Of a stretch of DNA of 64,000 nt, positions 31,659 through 43,566 are shown piece by piece; the first letter of the stretch is position 1, and each line of letters begins with the position of its first letter. Source of the stretch: Scalesia atractyloides (lineage: Eukaryota > Streptophyta > Magnoliopsida > Asterales > Asteraceae). Made by a program: the position numbers and the translations under genes. The notes beneath the pieces are model-generated. The model ran no database searches. It was given only the letters and a program-made list of their open reading frames with translations, and was not told the DNA's origin. The DNA is taken from positions 39,413,027-39,477,026 of the forward strand of contig CAMTDV010000022.1 of the NCBI GenBank assembly GCA_947069175.1, in the 5' to 3' direction.

Positions 31659-34262
31659 TGTAACATCCGTCGAAAAACGGGTTTCCAAACCCGCTTCGTT
31701 TGTTAATCGAATATCAAGTTATAAAATTTTGTTGCGTATTTATGGTTAATTTTAATTTTAAACAATACATAATTAATAAACATTTTAGAATTTAAAAACT
31801 ATAATTATTAAAAAGTAAAAATAAATTAAATAAAAAAGAAAAGGGGCTGCCGGATTTCGAACCCGGGTCAGCCGAAAGACACAACCATCAAACATTTAAC
31901 CACTCCGCCACTTGCTGTTTTTGTGTAATCAGGGAAACAAATAAAACTTAACTTCTACCCGAGAAATTATCTGTTTGCGCCAAAAACTGAAACCGATAAT
32001 CGGCTTTCAACTTTCCAGACGTTTGAGTGATCGTGAGTTACTGATTATAACCGATAAAGCAATTGCTGCCCACGTTCTAATCAATTCAGCCTTCAATTCC
32101 TTCGATTCATATGATTTTTGGAGTTGAAAACCGAAATCAATTACTTCCTGATTTTCACTAACAATATCATCATCTCACAACTCAAAAAAACTCACAGAAC
32201 CTCCAATTTCACTTTCGCTCTAATTTCTGTTCGTCGGAAACGTTTTCTGAAATCACCGGACTTTCACCGGAAAACCGTGACATTCATCGAATCGGTAAAT
32301 TTCTCAATTCTTTCATCTTCTATCCATTGTTAGACTTTTACTAACTCAAATCCTTCAATCAGAATCGGTCCCAGACGACATTGTCGGATATTCAGCACTC
32401 GCCGGAAAATTTCTGGAAATTCCGAAATCACGCTGTGAATCGGTATGAACATCTAAACTCTCTGATAATTCTTGTTTAGTCATTCAATTTCACAATTAGT
32501 TAATCAAAACTGTTAATTGGTCCGCTCAGACGGAGTTCATAAAACAGAGCCGACGACTTTGCCGGAGTTCTGAGAAAAATCATCTTTCCGGTACATTCAT
32601 TCCCAAAACCTTCTCTATCCATTTCATTTTAATCATTATATGTCCGGCAATCGAATTAAACAAGAACAGTAGAATAAATCGTTGTCTGTGTTTTTGAACG
32701 AAGAAGGTGAAGTCGAACATTAGGTATAAGTTTAATTAAAACAAGATATTAAACCGGGTTGGACACACAGTCCAGCGGTGGACTGTGTGCGCAAACAAAA
32801 CCAACGTCTCGATTTGGATCCCTGACACGACCCTATCCTCTGAAATAAAAATGTTCTTTTTTAAACCGAATCGTATTAATTCGCTGTAAGATGTTAAGTT
32901 TAATAAAAACCAGTATTTTAACCAGGTTAGACACACAGTCCAGCGGTGGACTGTGTGCATTGTTAAACAACGGGTCCCGGGTTCGAGACCTGTTATGTGC
33001 ACCGATTCGACATAATTAAAATTCTTTTTAAAATAAATGAATTCTGAATAAATTAAATAGTATATAAATATAATTAAAAACAGAAATATTTCGGGTTAGA
33101 CACGTAGCTCAGTTGGTAGAGCTGCGTGCACGCGTACAGGAGGTCACAAGTTCGAACCTCACTCAGCGCAAACAAACATAAGTCCGAACCGGTCAACAGT
33201 CAAAGTCAATGGTCAACGGTCAACGGTCAACCCAAAAAGTCAACATTTTTTATATTTTTATTTATTTATTTAATTTAAAAATCAATTAAAAATACTTTAA
33301 AATAATGTTTTTAAAGTTAGAAAATAACCTTAAACTCACAAAAATAAATCTAAAAACCCTATTATAATTGTTAATAAAATCCACTTATTTACCGTGCCTT
33401 TTCGTTATTATTTAGGTTAGTTATTCCTCGTCGATCAACCCTCTAAACTCGTGCACATTCAACATCATCAAACGAACGCACCCAATGTGAGTGAATCTCT
33501 ACAAATTCCCCGTTTTAATCACTTTTGGGGTGTATCATGTGTCTTATTATTTATTACATTTAAACACTTGTGCATCCATCATATCCATGATCAAATGTGT
33601 ATTCAATATGTATCAACTGTTTGTGTGGTTAATGTTTAGATTAAATTTATCATTTTCAGTACATACATCATCATAGGCCGTCTGTTCCCCATTACCAATG
33701 AGCGGAACCGTTCCCCATTACCTATGAGCGGAACGTGGCGTTGCCAACATACGATCGGCTCCGTTTGATTGAGCCTTGATCGCACATACATCATCATAGG
33801 TCGTCCGTTCCCCATTACCTATGAGCGGAACGTGACGTTGCCAACATATACATTATCATTCATGTCATATACTCATGCAAGGTGGTTTGTTATTGTTTGT
33901 TATTGTATGTTTATTTAGTTTGCTCACATATGATTGTTGCACAATTTTTCCATATTAAATACAACAGGAAATCAATATTAAATGTTTTCTAACAAGGTTC
34001 ACTCGCCAACTTTTGTTGACCCAAAAACCCCCATTTTTACACATGATACAGGTGATCCAGTTGAAGCAAGAAACATGTAGGACGACCTAGAAGAATAAAT
34101 CAGTTTAGATTTTGGATTGTTCATTTAATTTTCCTTTCCTTGTATTGTATGAATTTGACTTGAACATTTGAGATGTAATTTGAATTTAATAAATATGAAA
34201 CATATTAGTAAACATCATGAGCTTTGGTGATAACCCAATTATGCCCCGACTCTTATTCCGCT
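31659..34262 (+). repeat. 3' LTR of element C (2604 bp, last 18 bases missing)
   Basis: Begins TGTAACATCCGTCG. Matches the 5' LTR through CGACTCTTATTCCGCT, then continues TTGGTGCTATG instead of GCGGGTCGCGGTGTGACA. Carries the same tRNA-like modules: antisense 31843-31917, sense about 32756-32832, 32924-33002 and 33094-33170. Within the first sense module GAGTTCGATCC has become GATTTGGATCC. Confidence 0.93.
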
Positions 34263-36460
34263 TTGGTGCTATGTTTTGAATCGAGTTCTCATCATTAAAC
34301 CTCATGCAAAAACTGCCTATGAACTTCTTTTCAAAAGAAAGCCTCTAATAGATTTCTTTAGACCGTTTGGATGCTCTTGTACACTCCTCAACACTGAAGA
34401 CAATCTTATCAAGTTTGAAGCAGTTGGTGATGTGTGCTACTTCATAGGATATTCATCTACTCAAAAAGCGTATCGGGTCTACAAAAAACGAACCAAGATG
34501 GTGGTTGAGTCATACTACATCAATTTTAAAGAAGGAAACTACACCAACACTGCAAGTTCTCTCGACTGGTTTTATGATGTAGATGTTGTCTTCAACACCT
34601 TCGACGTTCCCGAACCTAATCCTGAAACCCAACCCACTGAAACCACTCAAGTAGAACCACTGTTTGATTTGTCAGACATTGGACTCACTCCTTTCACTAC
34701 TCGTTTCACTCCCTTTTCAGTTGATCCAATCCTTCCTGTGGATGAAATTAATGGGGACCCTTCGGCTGAGAATGCAACTGAAAATGATGCTTCTTCCTCA
34801 CAAACGAATGTGAATGAACCAACACAGGAAGATGGAACACCCATCATCTATTTCGACTGATAGTTCACTAATCTACCTCAACAAATTGAAACCCACAACA
34901 ATGCAGGATACAAGACAAATCGGAATCACCCCCTTGAGAACATAATTGGTTCCGTGGAAGACGGTGTACGAACTCGTGGCCAGACATACGTTATCAGCAA
35001 AGGATTGTATGTTGTACGTAATCAACAAAGGATTGTATGCTACCTTTCTATCATAATTTGTACTAAATGATATAGAAGAAGCCATTCAAGACTCCAGCTG
35101 GGTGCAAGCGATGCAGGAAGAACTATCTCAGTTTAGGAAACTTAAAGTATGGGAATTGGTTGACCTACCAGAAGGGAAGTTTCCAATTGGAACAAAGTGG
35201 GTATGCCGTAAAAAATGGATGATCGTGGGGTGATTATAAAGAACAAGACAAGATTGGTTGTTAAGGGTTCTCTACAAGAGGAAGGGATTGACTATGAAGA
35301 AGTTTTTGCTCTGGTAGCACGTTTGGAAGCTATTAGAATATTTTTGGCATATGCTTTGTACAAAAACTTCAAAGTGTTTCAGATGGATGTGAAGAGTGCG
35401 TTTCTATATGGGAAGGTGAAAGAGGAAGTCTATGTTTGTCATCCTCCTGGCTTTGAAGATCCACATTTCCTTAAAAGATACTATAAGCTTGACAAAATCT
35501 CTATGGTCTTCATCAAGATCCTCGAGCCTGGTATGAAACTCTGTCAACATATCTTTTGGAATGTGGATACACAAAAGGTAAAATCGACATGGTTCTTTTC
35601 ACAAAAAGGATCGGAGACAATTTGATGCTGGTTCAAATTTATGTTGACGATATTATTTTTGGGTCAACCCATGAGGCGATATACAAGAAGTTCGAGAAGG
35701 TTATGAAGGCAAAGTTTGAAATGAGCATGATAGAGGAGCTCACATTTTTTTTGGGATTGGAGATGAAGCAACGAGAAAACGGAATCCTCATTCATCAAGC
35801 CAAATACATCAGGGATATTCTTGCTAAGTATAATATGAATGACTGCAAAACTGCAAGCACTTTGTTCGCATCTCAAACCGAGCTCACTCTTGATCCTCAA
35901 GGAAAGCCTGCAAAACTGCCATGATATGAGTTTATTTCCTAAGAATTGGCAACCTCGTGAGACTTACTTCTGGTCAACTTTACAACCTGCATGGTCACTA
36001 TCAGAATAAGAACTTTGATTTTATTATTTCCTATTCTGATAGTGACCATGCAGGTTGTAAAGTTGATCGGAAGTCAGTCTTAGGAGGTTGCCAATTCTTA
36101 GGAAATCATCTCATATCGTGGCAAAGCAAGAAGCAGACGACAGTGTTGACCTCTACTTCTCAAGCTGAATACACAACTGCTTACAGTTGCTGCTCAAAGT
36201 TCTCCAGGATCAAAATCAGTTGCTGGATTATGGAATCAACATCATGAAGACTCCAATATTCATCGACAACGAAGCGTGTCTGGGAATTGTGAAGAATGCA
36301 ATTCATCACTCAAGACCAAACATATCGAGATTCGTATTCATGCGATTCGAGATGCGTACGAGAAAGGATGCATTCAAGTGGTACCAATGGATACCACATA
36401 ACAGAAGGCCGACATCTTCACAAAAGCCTTTGACAAGACTCGTTTCAACTAGTTGGTAAC
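34263..36460 (+). pseudogene. copia pol remnant: integrase tail, RT, RNase H
   Basis: The integrase C-terminal part reads VLNRVLIIKPHAKTAYELLF, FFRPFGCSCTLLNTEDN and CYFIGYSSTQKAYRVYKKRT, followed by a divergent linker to 34860 (RNHPLENIIGSVEDGVRTRG resumes near 34915). A small tandem duplication of CAAAGGATTGTATG lies at 34999-35040. RT starts near 35090 (GTKWVCRKKWMDDRGVIIKN, VFQMDVKSAFLYGKVKEEVY, PPGFEDP). A frame change near 35490 leads to the catalytic YVDDIIFGST at 35641. RNase H at 36030-36190 reads SYSDSDHAGCKVDRKSV and TSTSQAEYT. An inverted duplication (35932-36107) invades the RT-RNase H linker. Multiple stops; inactive. Confidence 0.85.
35932..36107. repeat. Inverted repeat, about 76-bp arms, inside copia RNase H
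   Basis: Left arm (about 35932-36007) is the near-exact reverse complement of the right arm (about 36032-36107), with about six to eight mismatches. The loop of about 24 bp includes AGAACTTTGATTTTATTATT. The right arm is the normal RNase H coding sequence (SDSDHAGCKVDR); the left arm is its inverted copy. Confidence 0.85.
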
Positions 36461-38604
36461 CTGGTTAGAAATAATCAATTTCCTTGAGTGGAAATAAACT
36501 GTGTCTTTAACAAAAAAAACCACTTTTCAAAATAAATGAGTATCTTAAAAGTGTGCCCAACAAAAAGATTTTCTGCGAAACTAAAATTTCATTTTCAAGC
36601 AATGGACATTCGAAAATAAAATTTTAGGGGGGAAGATTTCCAACAAATGAGCATTCCTAAGTTTTTGATCCTCCGGTTGACACTTTCTTAAGAATGATAG
36701 AAAACTGCTGACACTTTGTTTGTTTTTGAAACAGAAAAAAGAAAAGAAAATCAATATACTAACAAGGAAAATCGGGCTGCCAAGCAACGATGTGTCAGTA
36801 GATTCAACAATACCATCGAGTAAACTGCGATTAGGCAACAAACGTTAAAGCTTACACAAGAATTCTGGATACCCACAATGTTGTACAACTTGCGGGGAAC
36901 ACGTTGCGGCATATGGCTTAATGGTCTTAGATCTTGCATTGACAGATTGCCAAAGTCTGAGATTTCGGGTCTTTATATTGACTGATCATTTGGGGATATC
37001 GTAATTGCTCTTCTGCTGCATCCAGATATATGCTGAACTAGACATGATTATGATATCTTTTCAAAAAAAAAAACCAACGTGGCCAAAACCTTACTCTAAA
37101 GAAGCTCTCATAGAGAGTCATTCAAATGCATAAATCGTACCTTCTATGGTATTTGTCCTAGACCTCGTTAGAAATTGGTCTCTCTGCTGTATGAAAGTAC
37201 TGACCTGATGATCAAATGTCTATCGCTGAAAAACAAAATGAATGAAGTCAATATACTCACCCGCTAGAGGAATCTTTGTGCATACCTTGATCACAGGGGT
37301 ATGTCCTGACGTGGGACTCACGGGCACAACATTCTAACAAGTCTAACTTGAGTGGGGGCCATTGCAATTTTTGTCAATATTACCACAACATGATAAAATG
37401 CTCATCGAAAGCAAGTTAAAAGAAGGATGCATGGATTTAAGAGGATAAACATACTGACAGTTTTTTTCTTGTGCCTCGGTTACTCAAAATTTTAAGATAA
37501 CAAACTGACAAGTGTTGCAAGTATGATCTTTTACAGGAATGTCATGGAATTTCAAACAAAAGAAAGCTATGAAAAAGAAGGTCTCTCAGTTCAAAAAATG
37601 AATTTCGTTGTCCAAATTGCAAATTTTTTTATTTTTCTAAACTTATTTTTGGTTTTTGCACTATTCGTAGCTGAAAAGGGCACGTTTTCGAGAAAGTTTA
37701 AGATTTTCAAGCGTATTTGGTTTGGACTTCTTAACTTTGAAGAAACCTTCCAAATTAACAGGGGCGACGTATTTATCTAGCCAGCGTATTTAATAAATAC
37801 ACTAGCAGATATTTGTGTATATATATTCAAATTTTTTTTTGAATAGTTTCATCTCTTTACTATCGTCTTCATTCTAAAACAGCTAACAAAAACACTTTCA
37901 CAATCTCAAGAATGGATTAGCTTAGTGTCTGATATCGAATACGGTATGTTCATCATGTTTGCGAGTTGATTGTTAAATGAATCGAACCATAGAAACCATG
38001 TATAGAATGAAGACAGACAAAGACATTGATGGGATCAGGTTTTGGGATTTTGAAAGGGTTTATGAAGAAACCCTTGAATATAGTTACATTAACACGAACA
38101 TAACATATTTAAGATGAATACAACGCAATTGAGAAGACCAAAACTGTCGCGTATTTAAGTCTCAAACACGAGTTCGAACAACCGGCGTATTTGACAAATA
38201 CACCGGTCACAGATTATAGACACGTATTTACGCTGACTGTTGTCTCGGAATGAGACTTAAATACGTGACACAAACTCAGCGTATTAGTCTACAACTTAAT
38301 CAAACCTCAACATAAATGACTAGTGTAATTAACTATTCTCGTAAATATATCTGCGGTTTTAATCTTTTTGGTCGGCGTAAATAGTTTAACTCCAGCAAAA
38401 TTATTTATAACACAGCGCATTTATAACCTGTTTTAGTTTTACTTTTTACTTATTTTCATTTTAAATCTTTTGTAAATATATATTTTGTATATATTTTTAT
38501 ATAGTTTTGTTTATATATATAAATACCTTGTATATATATCCTAACCAACTAACAGTTATGTTTCGAAACCTAGATGTCACTTGACTCATTTTCATGTCTC
38601 AGAA
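36461..38604 (+). other. Spacer between copia pol and envelope-like ORF
   Basis: No credible coding sequence. Has a purine run (GGGGGGAAGA near 36628) and a TATA-like TGTATATATATTC near 37815. A run of CGTATTTA-type motifs lies at 37766-38410, including GCGTATTTAATAAATACAC (37782) and CGGCGTATTTGACAAATACACCGG-type pairing (38183); the same motif is in the LTRs. Confidence 0.6.
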
Positions 38605-41332
38605 TGGCTTAGCAATTAATATGGGATGGTACGAGAAAGCATAACAAGCCAATTACTCTAGTTCCTCTAGAGGACGATTTCGAGGACGTAATGGATTGGC
38701 TATCAAGGAGCAAAATTAGTTATGTACTTCAAGCAAACCCGAAGATCTACTGTATTCAGATAGAAGATTTCTAGAGAACAACCAAGGTGAAGACTATTGA
38801 GAAAGTCAAAACAATCACAGCTACAGTTTGAAACAAAGAAGTAAAAGTGACTGAAGCAAGAATCCGAAAGGTGCTAAGCCTCGGAGACAGTTCAAAAGAC
38901 CCGATGAAGCTGAGCAAAGAAGAAGTACTTGAAGGATTCCGGGGAATGAATTATGTCGGCGATTTTCAAGGAAAGAACGGGATTAAAAGAAACAGTCTGA
39001 CGAAGGATTGGAGATTTATTCTACACCCATTCTGCATGAGCCTAGCTCACAAAAAGGAGGGTATGACGGTCTTAACTTGGAGTGGTCTGTTGCAACGCTT
39101 AATCTATGTACAAACCAGTTGTTCAACATTTCTAGTTTGATCTTCTATTGCATGGTGGACAACATAAACAAAGGTCGATGGACTATGTACCAAACATTCG
39201 TCCAACTGTTCATGACGATCAGCATAAGAACTTGCCACATGATGGAAATTTATACCAATTTCAGTTTCCCAAAGGAAGACAAATCACGGAGCTGAAAACA
39301 AAAGAATGGGTAATGCTATTTAACTGGATGTATAGAGAAGAAAGACTTCCAATCGTTCTTGTTGCATACAACATATACCGAGAGGGTGTAAGGCAAGCCC
39401 AAGAAAGACAAGAAAAACAAACGGCTAGAGAACTAGAAGTAGAAGTTGAAGAGGAAATACAACTAATACGTAAACGAAAAGATAAAGGGAAGATAGTAGT
39501 TGAAGGAGAACCCTCGAAGAAGAAAAGCAAGAAAGACTCCTCAAACCTATAGCGGATTATGGGTGACAACATTTGTGAAGGGTCAACAAGGGAGGAGATA
39601 GAAAGAATACAAGCAATTCATGAAGTTATAGAGGCAGAAAAATGGGAGCGAATACTGAAAAGGAGAAAATGACTGAGTCATAGACACCTATTATGGTGAC
39701 ATCAGAGTAGGAATAGTTAGATAGTTTGTTGAAGGGTTGCTAACTGATCCCTCAGAGTCCACTCCAAGCAAGTCCCCCGCACACAGGAAACGAAAAACTG
39801 GAGAGGGGTCGTCCAAGGATGTTCCACCCAAGCCAACCTCAACTATTCAAGCTCCTCCTCAACGAGTTCCTACAAGACCTCGACCTTTTCAAGATCTGTA
39901 TGATCATTTATCCAAAGAAATCGGGTTGTTTCCTGCTAAGGAATTTTGTTTATTAAAGAATTAGGTCAATGATACAAACGTGCTCAGAGAAGCTGAAAGA
40001 AAGAAAGAAGAACAAGGAATTACATTCCTACGTGTCTAAGCAATCTGAATTTATAAAGTTTCAGCATGAAGGAATGATTAAGTTACACAAAATGGTTAGA
40101 GATCTTTACACGACTGCTAATCGAGAACCAGAATTCATCGATAAAGATCTCTTCAATTTTGACAGATTTAGAGAAGAGGAAGAAAAATGGAAATCTGAGA
40201 TAGCTAAAAAGAAGAAAGAAAAACTAGCATATGCGGTTGATGTGAACGTTGATGGAGAGAGTGATGAGGAGGAAGTTGATAGGATTGAAATGTCTCCCAG
40301 ATTCATCGAATGGGGTCTAGAGCATGAAGTCGTCTATGAAACTGACGGTGGAGATGTGTTCGCTCCGCAACTCCCTGAATGGTTGAAGAAGGAGAGAGCC
40401 AAAATGCCAGATTTCTATCATGTCATAATAGTCGAGAAAAAAGAGGCCACCGATCGAATCATAAGCTGGAAGTACTGCAATCTAACCGGGTTGTTTATTG
40501 TAAAGCATAGAGGAGGTGTAATCCAATATTTCCACAATGGAAATGACATGCAAAGTCTACCCACATGGGATATACGGGAGCTAAGCAAGCACGATATGTT
40601 AAATCCCTTTATTAGCAGCATTGGCGGCGACTTTGAAAGACTTATTCATAGAGAATGCGTGAGTGGATTCACCGTCTTGAAACCTCAACGCCCTAGGAGA
40701 TGCGTGTCAAAAACAACCAAAGACACAATTACAGGAAAATGCAAAGTTACTTAGGTAAGCAACCCAGCTAAAGTGGTCACCAGAGTGAAACTTCCTCCAG
40801 AACAACCTGTGACGCTCACCAATTTTAAGAAATGGTTCTATGACGATAAAATAAGTGAAGCAGCCATCAGATCCAACTCAAATGAAGATATCCGCATTCT
40901 GGATCCAATGGATGTGTCCATGTTCTGCCTTCTGAATTGAATACTCTTTATGGGAACAAGATACACGTTGGTGCAGGAAACGAGTACTTGGAGGGAGTCA
41001 TGCTTTTTCAGCGAGATGTTGAGCGAGCAAGAGAAAGAAAGAAAGAATGATAGAGATCATGCTTAGAATCAACGAGCAAAAAGAAATGATGAAACTAGAA
41101 AGAAGAAAGATGTTGAAAAGTCTGCAGAGTCGTAATCCTCCTCTCCTCAACCCAACGATCTATCTTCCTTAACAGATGTTCAAGTTATTCCACCACCTTC
41201 GACTTCATCCAAATACGAACTCATGATGGAGGACCCAAAATCAAGTGAAGCATTGAAAAATCAAATTGAAGCACTGCCTGAACCGACTGCAGATCAAGCT
41301 GCATCAAATCCAGAAACCGAAACTCAAGAATG
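38605..41332 (+). pseudogene. Envelope-like ORF of the Sirevirus-like element, broken
   Basis: The N-terminal part reads NKPITLVPLEDDFEDVMDWL and VLQANPKIYCIQIEDF, with stops near 38772 and 38830. Then comes VTEARIRKVLSLGDSSKDP and LTKDWRFILHPFCMSLAHKK, with a shift near 39060. NISSLIFYCMVDNINKGRWT and QFQFPKGRQITELKTKEWVM follow. This order matches the protein encoded downstream of pol in SIRE-type elements. A basic/acidic coil (about 39380-39550) and a stop follow. From 39969 an open stretch of 261 codons has LYTTANREPEFIDKDLFNFD, DVNVDGESDEEEVDRIEMSP and ISWKYCNLTGLFIVKHRGGV. The tail SSLTDVQVIPPP to ETETQE ends at 41332, shared with 22824-23030. Role in the element is unproven. Confidence 0.7.
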
Positions 41333-41368
41333 AAGAACAAACAAGTACGCAATGATCTAGGAGGATAT

Positions 41369-41577
41369 TGTTAGAACTTTTGAGATCGTCGGTACTTGGT
41401 TTTAGCAGGTTTTGGATATTTTGTAATAGTTTATAATGTTCTAGATAGTTCAGGGTCTCAAAGTGTATCTACAGGGAATCTCCCTGTAGCGGCGTATCTA
41501 AGGACCCAACGTATTTAATAAATACGCTGGGTGGTCAGTTGTGTATATATCTAATGTATGGAAACCCTAGTCCAAGG
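41369..41577 (+). repeat. Sirevirus-like LTR 2, left part
   Basis: TGTTAGAACT after GAGGATAT; aligns with LTR 1 up to TAGTCCAAGG, where composite D starts. Contains the CGTATTTAATAAATACGC palindrome (41511-41528). Confidence 0.92.
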
Positions 41578-41715
41578 TGTAACAGCCCAGTGTAACCGCA
41601 CCATGATATTGTCCAGTTTGGTAGCCAGCACACCCTCAGCGCCTGCCCCTCACGGTTTTAAAACGCCTTACAAGGAAGCCTTTGTTCCCCTTCACAACCG
41701 ATGTGGGATGTCACA
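41578..41715 (-). repeat. TRIM-like LTR (138 bp) at the outer end of composite D
   Basis: Minus strand TGTGACATCCCACATCGG, then GAGGGGCAGGCG, TGGACAATATC and GGGCTGTTACA. This resembles a short LTR widespread in dicots (terminal-repeat retrotransposon in miniature type) with the same CCCACATCGGTTGTG, GACAATATC and GGGCTGTTACA landmarks, as I recall it. No coding capacity. Confidence 0.6.
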
Positions 41716-41793
41716 ATCCACCCCCTTAAGGGGTCCAGCGTCCTCGCGGGACCTGACACCACCGGTCCAGCCCTGGCTCTGATACCATCTATC
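41716..41793 (-). other. TRIM-like internal segment: PBS to polypurine tract
   Basis: Minus strand: six-base spacer GATAGA, PBS TGGTATCAGAGCC (41787-41775), about 47 bp of GC-rich sequence, and AAGGGGGTGGAT (41727-41716) as a polypurine tract directly before the TRIM-like LTR. This is the whole internal content of a TRIM. Confidence 0.6.
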
Positions 41794-42645
41794 TGTCACA
41801 CCCTGACCCGCAGCGGATAAGGTAGTCGGGGCATGATTGGGTTTCATCAAAGCTCATAACATTTACTATTATGAAAGTTTCATATTTATTATTTCGAATT
41901 TCAATAAAACATTCCAATCAACACATAATACATACAAACACAATAATGTTCCAAACAAGCTTGCAATAACATTTTATTTTCTTCTAAGGCCCATGTCCTA
42001 TGTGATCCACGCTTCAAACCTACTCACTTGTATCATGTGTAAAAATAAAGTTTTGGGTCAACATAAGTTGGCGAGTGAATCCCATTTAATCATTAAGAAA
42101 AATGATATGTTTATTATTTTAATACAATGTGCATTAACCAAATATGAGAAACGTATATGTAATCTAAATCACAAACCACACAATGTGGTTGACTCAGTTT
42201 TTGTGTCTATAAACATGATTGAGAACAGTTTCTGCATTTAGTTACGTAGAAACGACATATGTTGAAGATTGCCGGATTGTACGTAGCCGTTGTTGGGCGG
42301 CATGTTGAACCAGTTCAAAGGGAACGAAAATATAAATGAATATTCGACTAGATTATTTCAGATGTGAAGTGGGTGTTGCAATGGTGTGTTGTGTGTGTGT
42401 ATATCTATGCGGCCCGGGTTTGAGTCCCGCAGTCAGCATATATATTTTAATTTTTATTTACTATCCTTTTAGAATTATTAATATATATATTATTTATGTT
42501 TACTATTTTTTTCTTCTTTATTATTATATATATTATTAATATACCAAAATCCATTAAACGATTAACATAAATTCCAAACAAAAGATCATATACTTGATTA
42601 CAAAATGGAGTGGGTTTTAGGACCCGTTTTACGACAAATGTTAAA
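41794..42645 (-). repeat. Second (inner) C-family LTR of D, 852 bp with internal deletion
   Basis: Minus strand starts TTTAACATTTGTCG (TGTAAC with one change) after GTAGGGGATAC and ends GTCAGGGTGTGACA at 41794. Compared with the 1954-bp right LTR it lacks about 1.1 kb: sequence passes from CACAAACCACACAAT to GTGGTTGAC, which lie at about 47003 and 48113 in the right copy. Keeps an antisense tRNA-like module at about 42362-42436. Confidence 0.85.
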
Positions 42646-43566
42646 GTATCCCCTACTTTTAGAAATTTCGTCCCGAAATTTAAGTAGTAGTAGGTTTGTC
42701 TTGGAAGAGATGGGGGTATTTATCGCGCATTGAGTCTTCAAGTTCCCAAGTAAACTCGGGTCCTCGTTTGACTCCCAACGAACCCTGACTATCAGAATTC
42801 GACTTCGTCTTAAACGTTTCTCCCCGAAGTCCATGATTTCTACAGGATGCTCTACAAAATGCATCAACTCATCAATCTGAATATCTTCTAATGGTATATG
42901 AAGGTTTTCCGTCGGCAAGGCACTTTTTTTAGCTAGAAACATGGAAGTTGGATGGATCTTGCTGAGTTCTTCAGGTAAGTCAAGTTTGTAGGCTACAGGA
43001 CCAACTTTCTTGAGTATTTTAAATGATCCAACATAGCGAGGTGATAACTTGCCTTTTTGTCCAAATCGAACAACTCCCTTCCATGGTGACACTTTCAAAA
43101 TTACTTGATCGCCAACACAAAACTCGAGCAGTTTGCGTCGTTTATCTGCGTAACTCTTTTGACGACTCTGCGCTGCTAGAAGATTGTTGCGGATTTGAAG
43201 AATCTTATCGGTTGTTTCTTGGATTAATTCCGGTCCGGTGATCTGTGCTTCACCGATTTCGTGCCAACATACAGGTGATCGGCACTTACGACCATATAGT
43301 GCTTCAAAAGGACCCATACAAATGCTAGAGTGATAGCTGTTATTGTATGAGAATTCGACCAATGGTAGATGAGCATCCCAATTGCCCTTGAAGTTGATAA
43401 TGCATGATCGTAACATGTCTTCAAGAGTCTGAATTGTCGCTCAGATTGACCATCAGTTTGGGGATGAAAAGCGGTACTGAGGTCTAATCGAGCGCCTAAC
43501 GCTGATTGCACGGCTGGCCATGTGCGTGAAGTAAAACACCCATCTCGATTCGAGATGATACTAAGG
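42646..43566 (-). pseudogene. Integrase remnant of D
   Basis: Minus-strand core begins at SIISNRDGCFTSRTWPAVQ, again with Asn where the second catalytic Asp is expected, then ARLDLSTAFHPQTDGQSER (Glu kept). A frameshift follows and the frame resumes with MLRSCIINFKGNWDAHLPLV, EFSYNNSYHSSICMGPFEAL, YADKRRKLLEFCVGDQVILK and LPEELSKIHPTS. The chromodomain-like tail (RVRWESNEDPSLLG) is shifted relative to C (RVRWESKRGPEFTWE). The sequence left of SIIS on the protein does not match integrase, so the zinc finger and first Asp are gone. Confidence 0.85.

Larger units (their letters stand above)
23524..34262 (+). mobile_element. Element C: chromovirus-like Ty3/gypsy, near full length (10.7 kb)
   Basis: 5' LTR 23524-26144, PBS, leader, one gag-pol reading, polypurine tract, 3' LTR 31659-34262. 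The two LTRs are nearly identical by eye over their length, which suggests recent insertion. The 3' LTR lacks its last 18 bases: at 34262 the sequence jumps into copia integrase. The right target duplication is therefore gone. It lies 29 bp downstream of the copia PBS. Family relatives: composite D and solo LTR E. Confidence 0.92.

Noticed and set aside
37523..37780. Small membrane protein of 85 residues with a hydrophobic stretch
   Set aside because: AT-rich spacer of a decayed copia, no homology recognised and no support beyond an open frame.
38847..40754. Ordinary host gene at 39-40.7 kb
   Set aside because: The reading frame, N-terminal pattern and tail shared with 22824-23030 identify it as the envelope-like ORF of the copia element.
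41578..41715. Cassandra-type TRIM with a 5S rRNA-like segment
   Set aside because: I could not find the 5S internal promoter boxes; the sequence fits another short-LTR type better.
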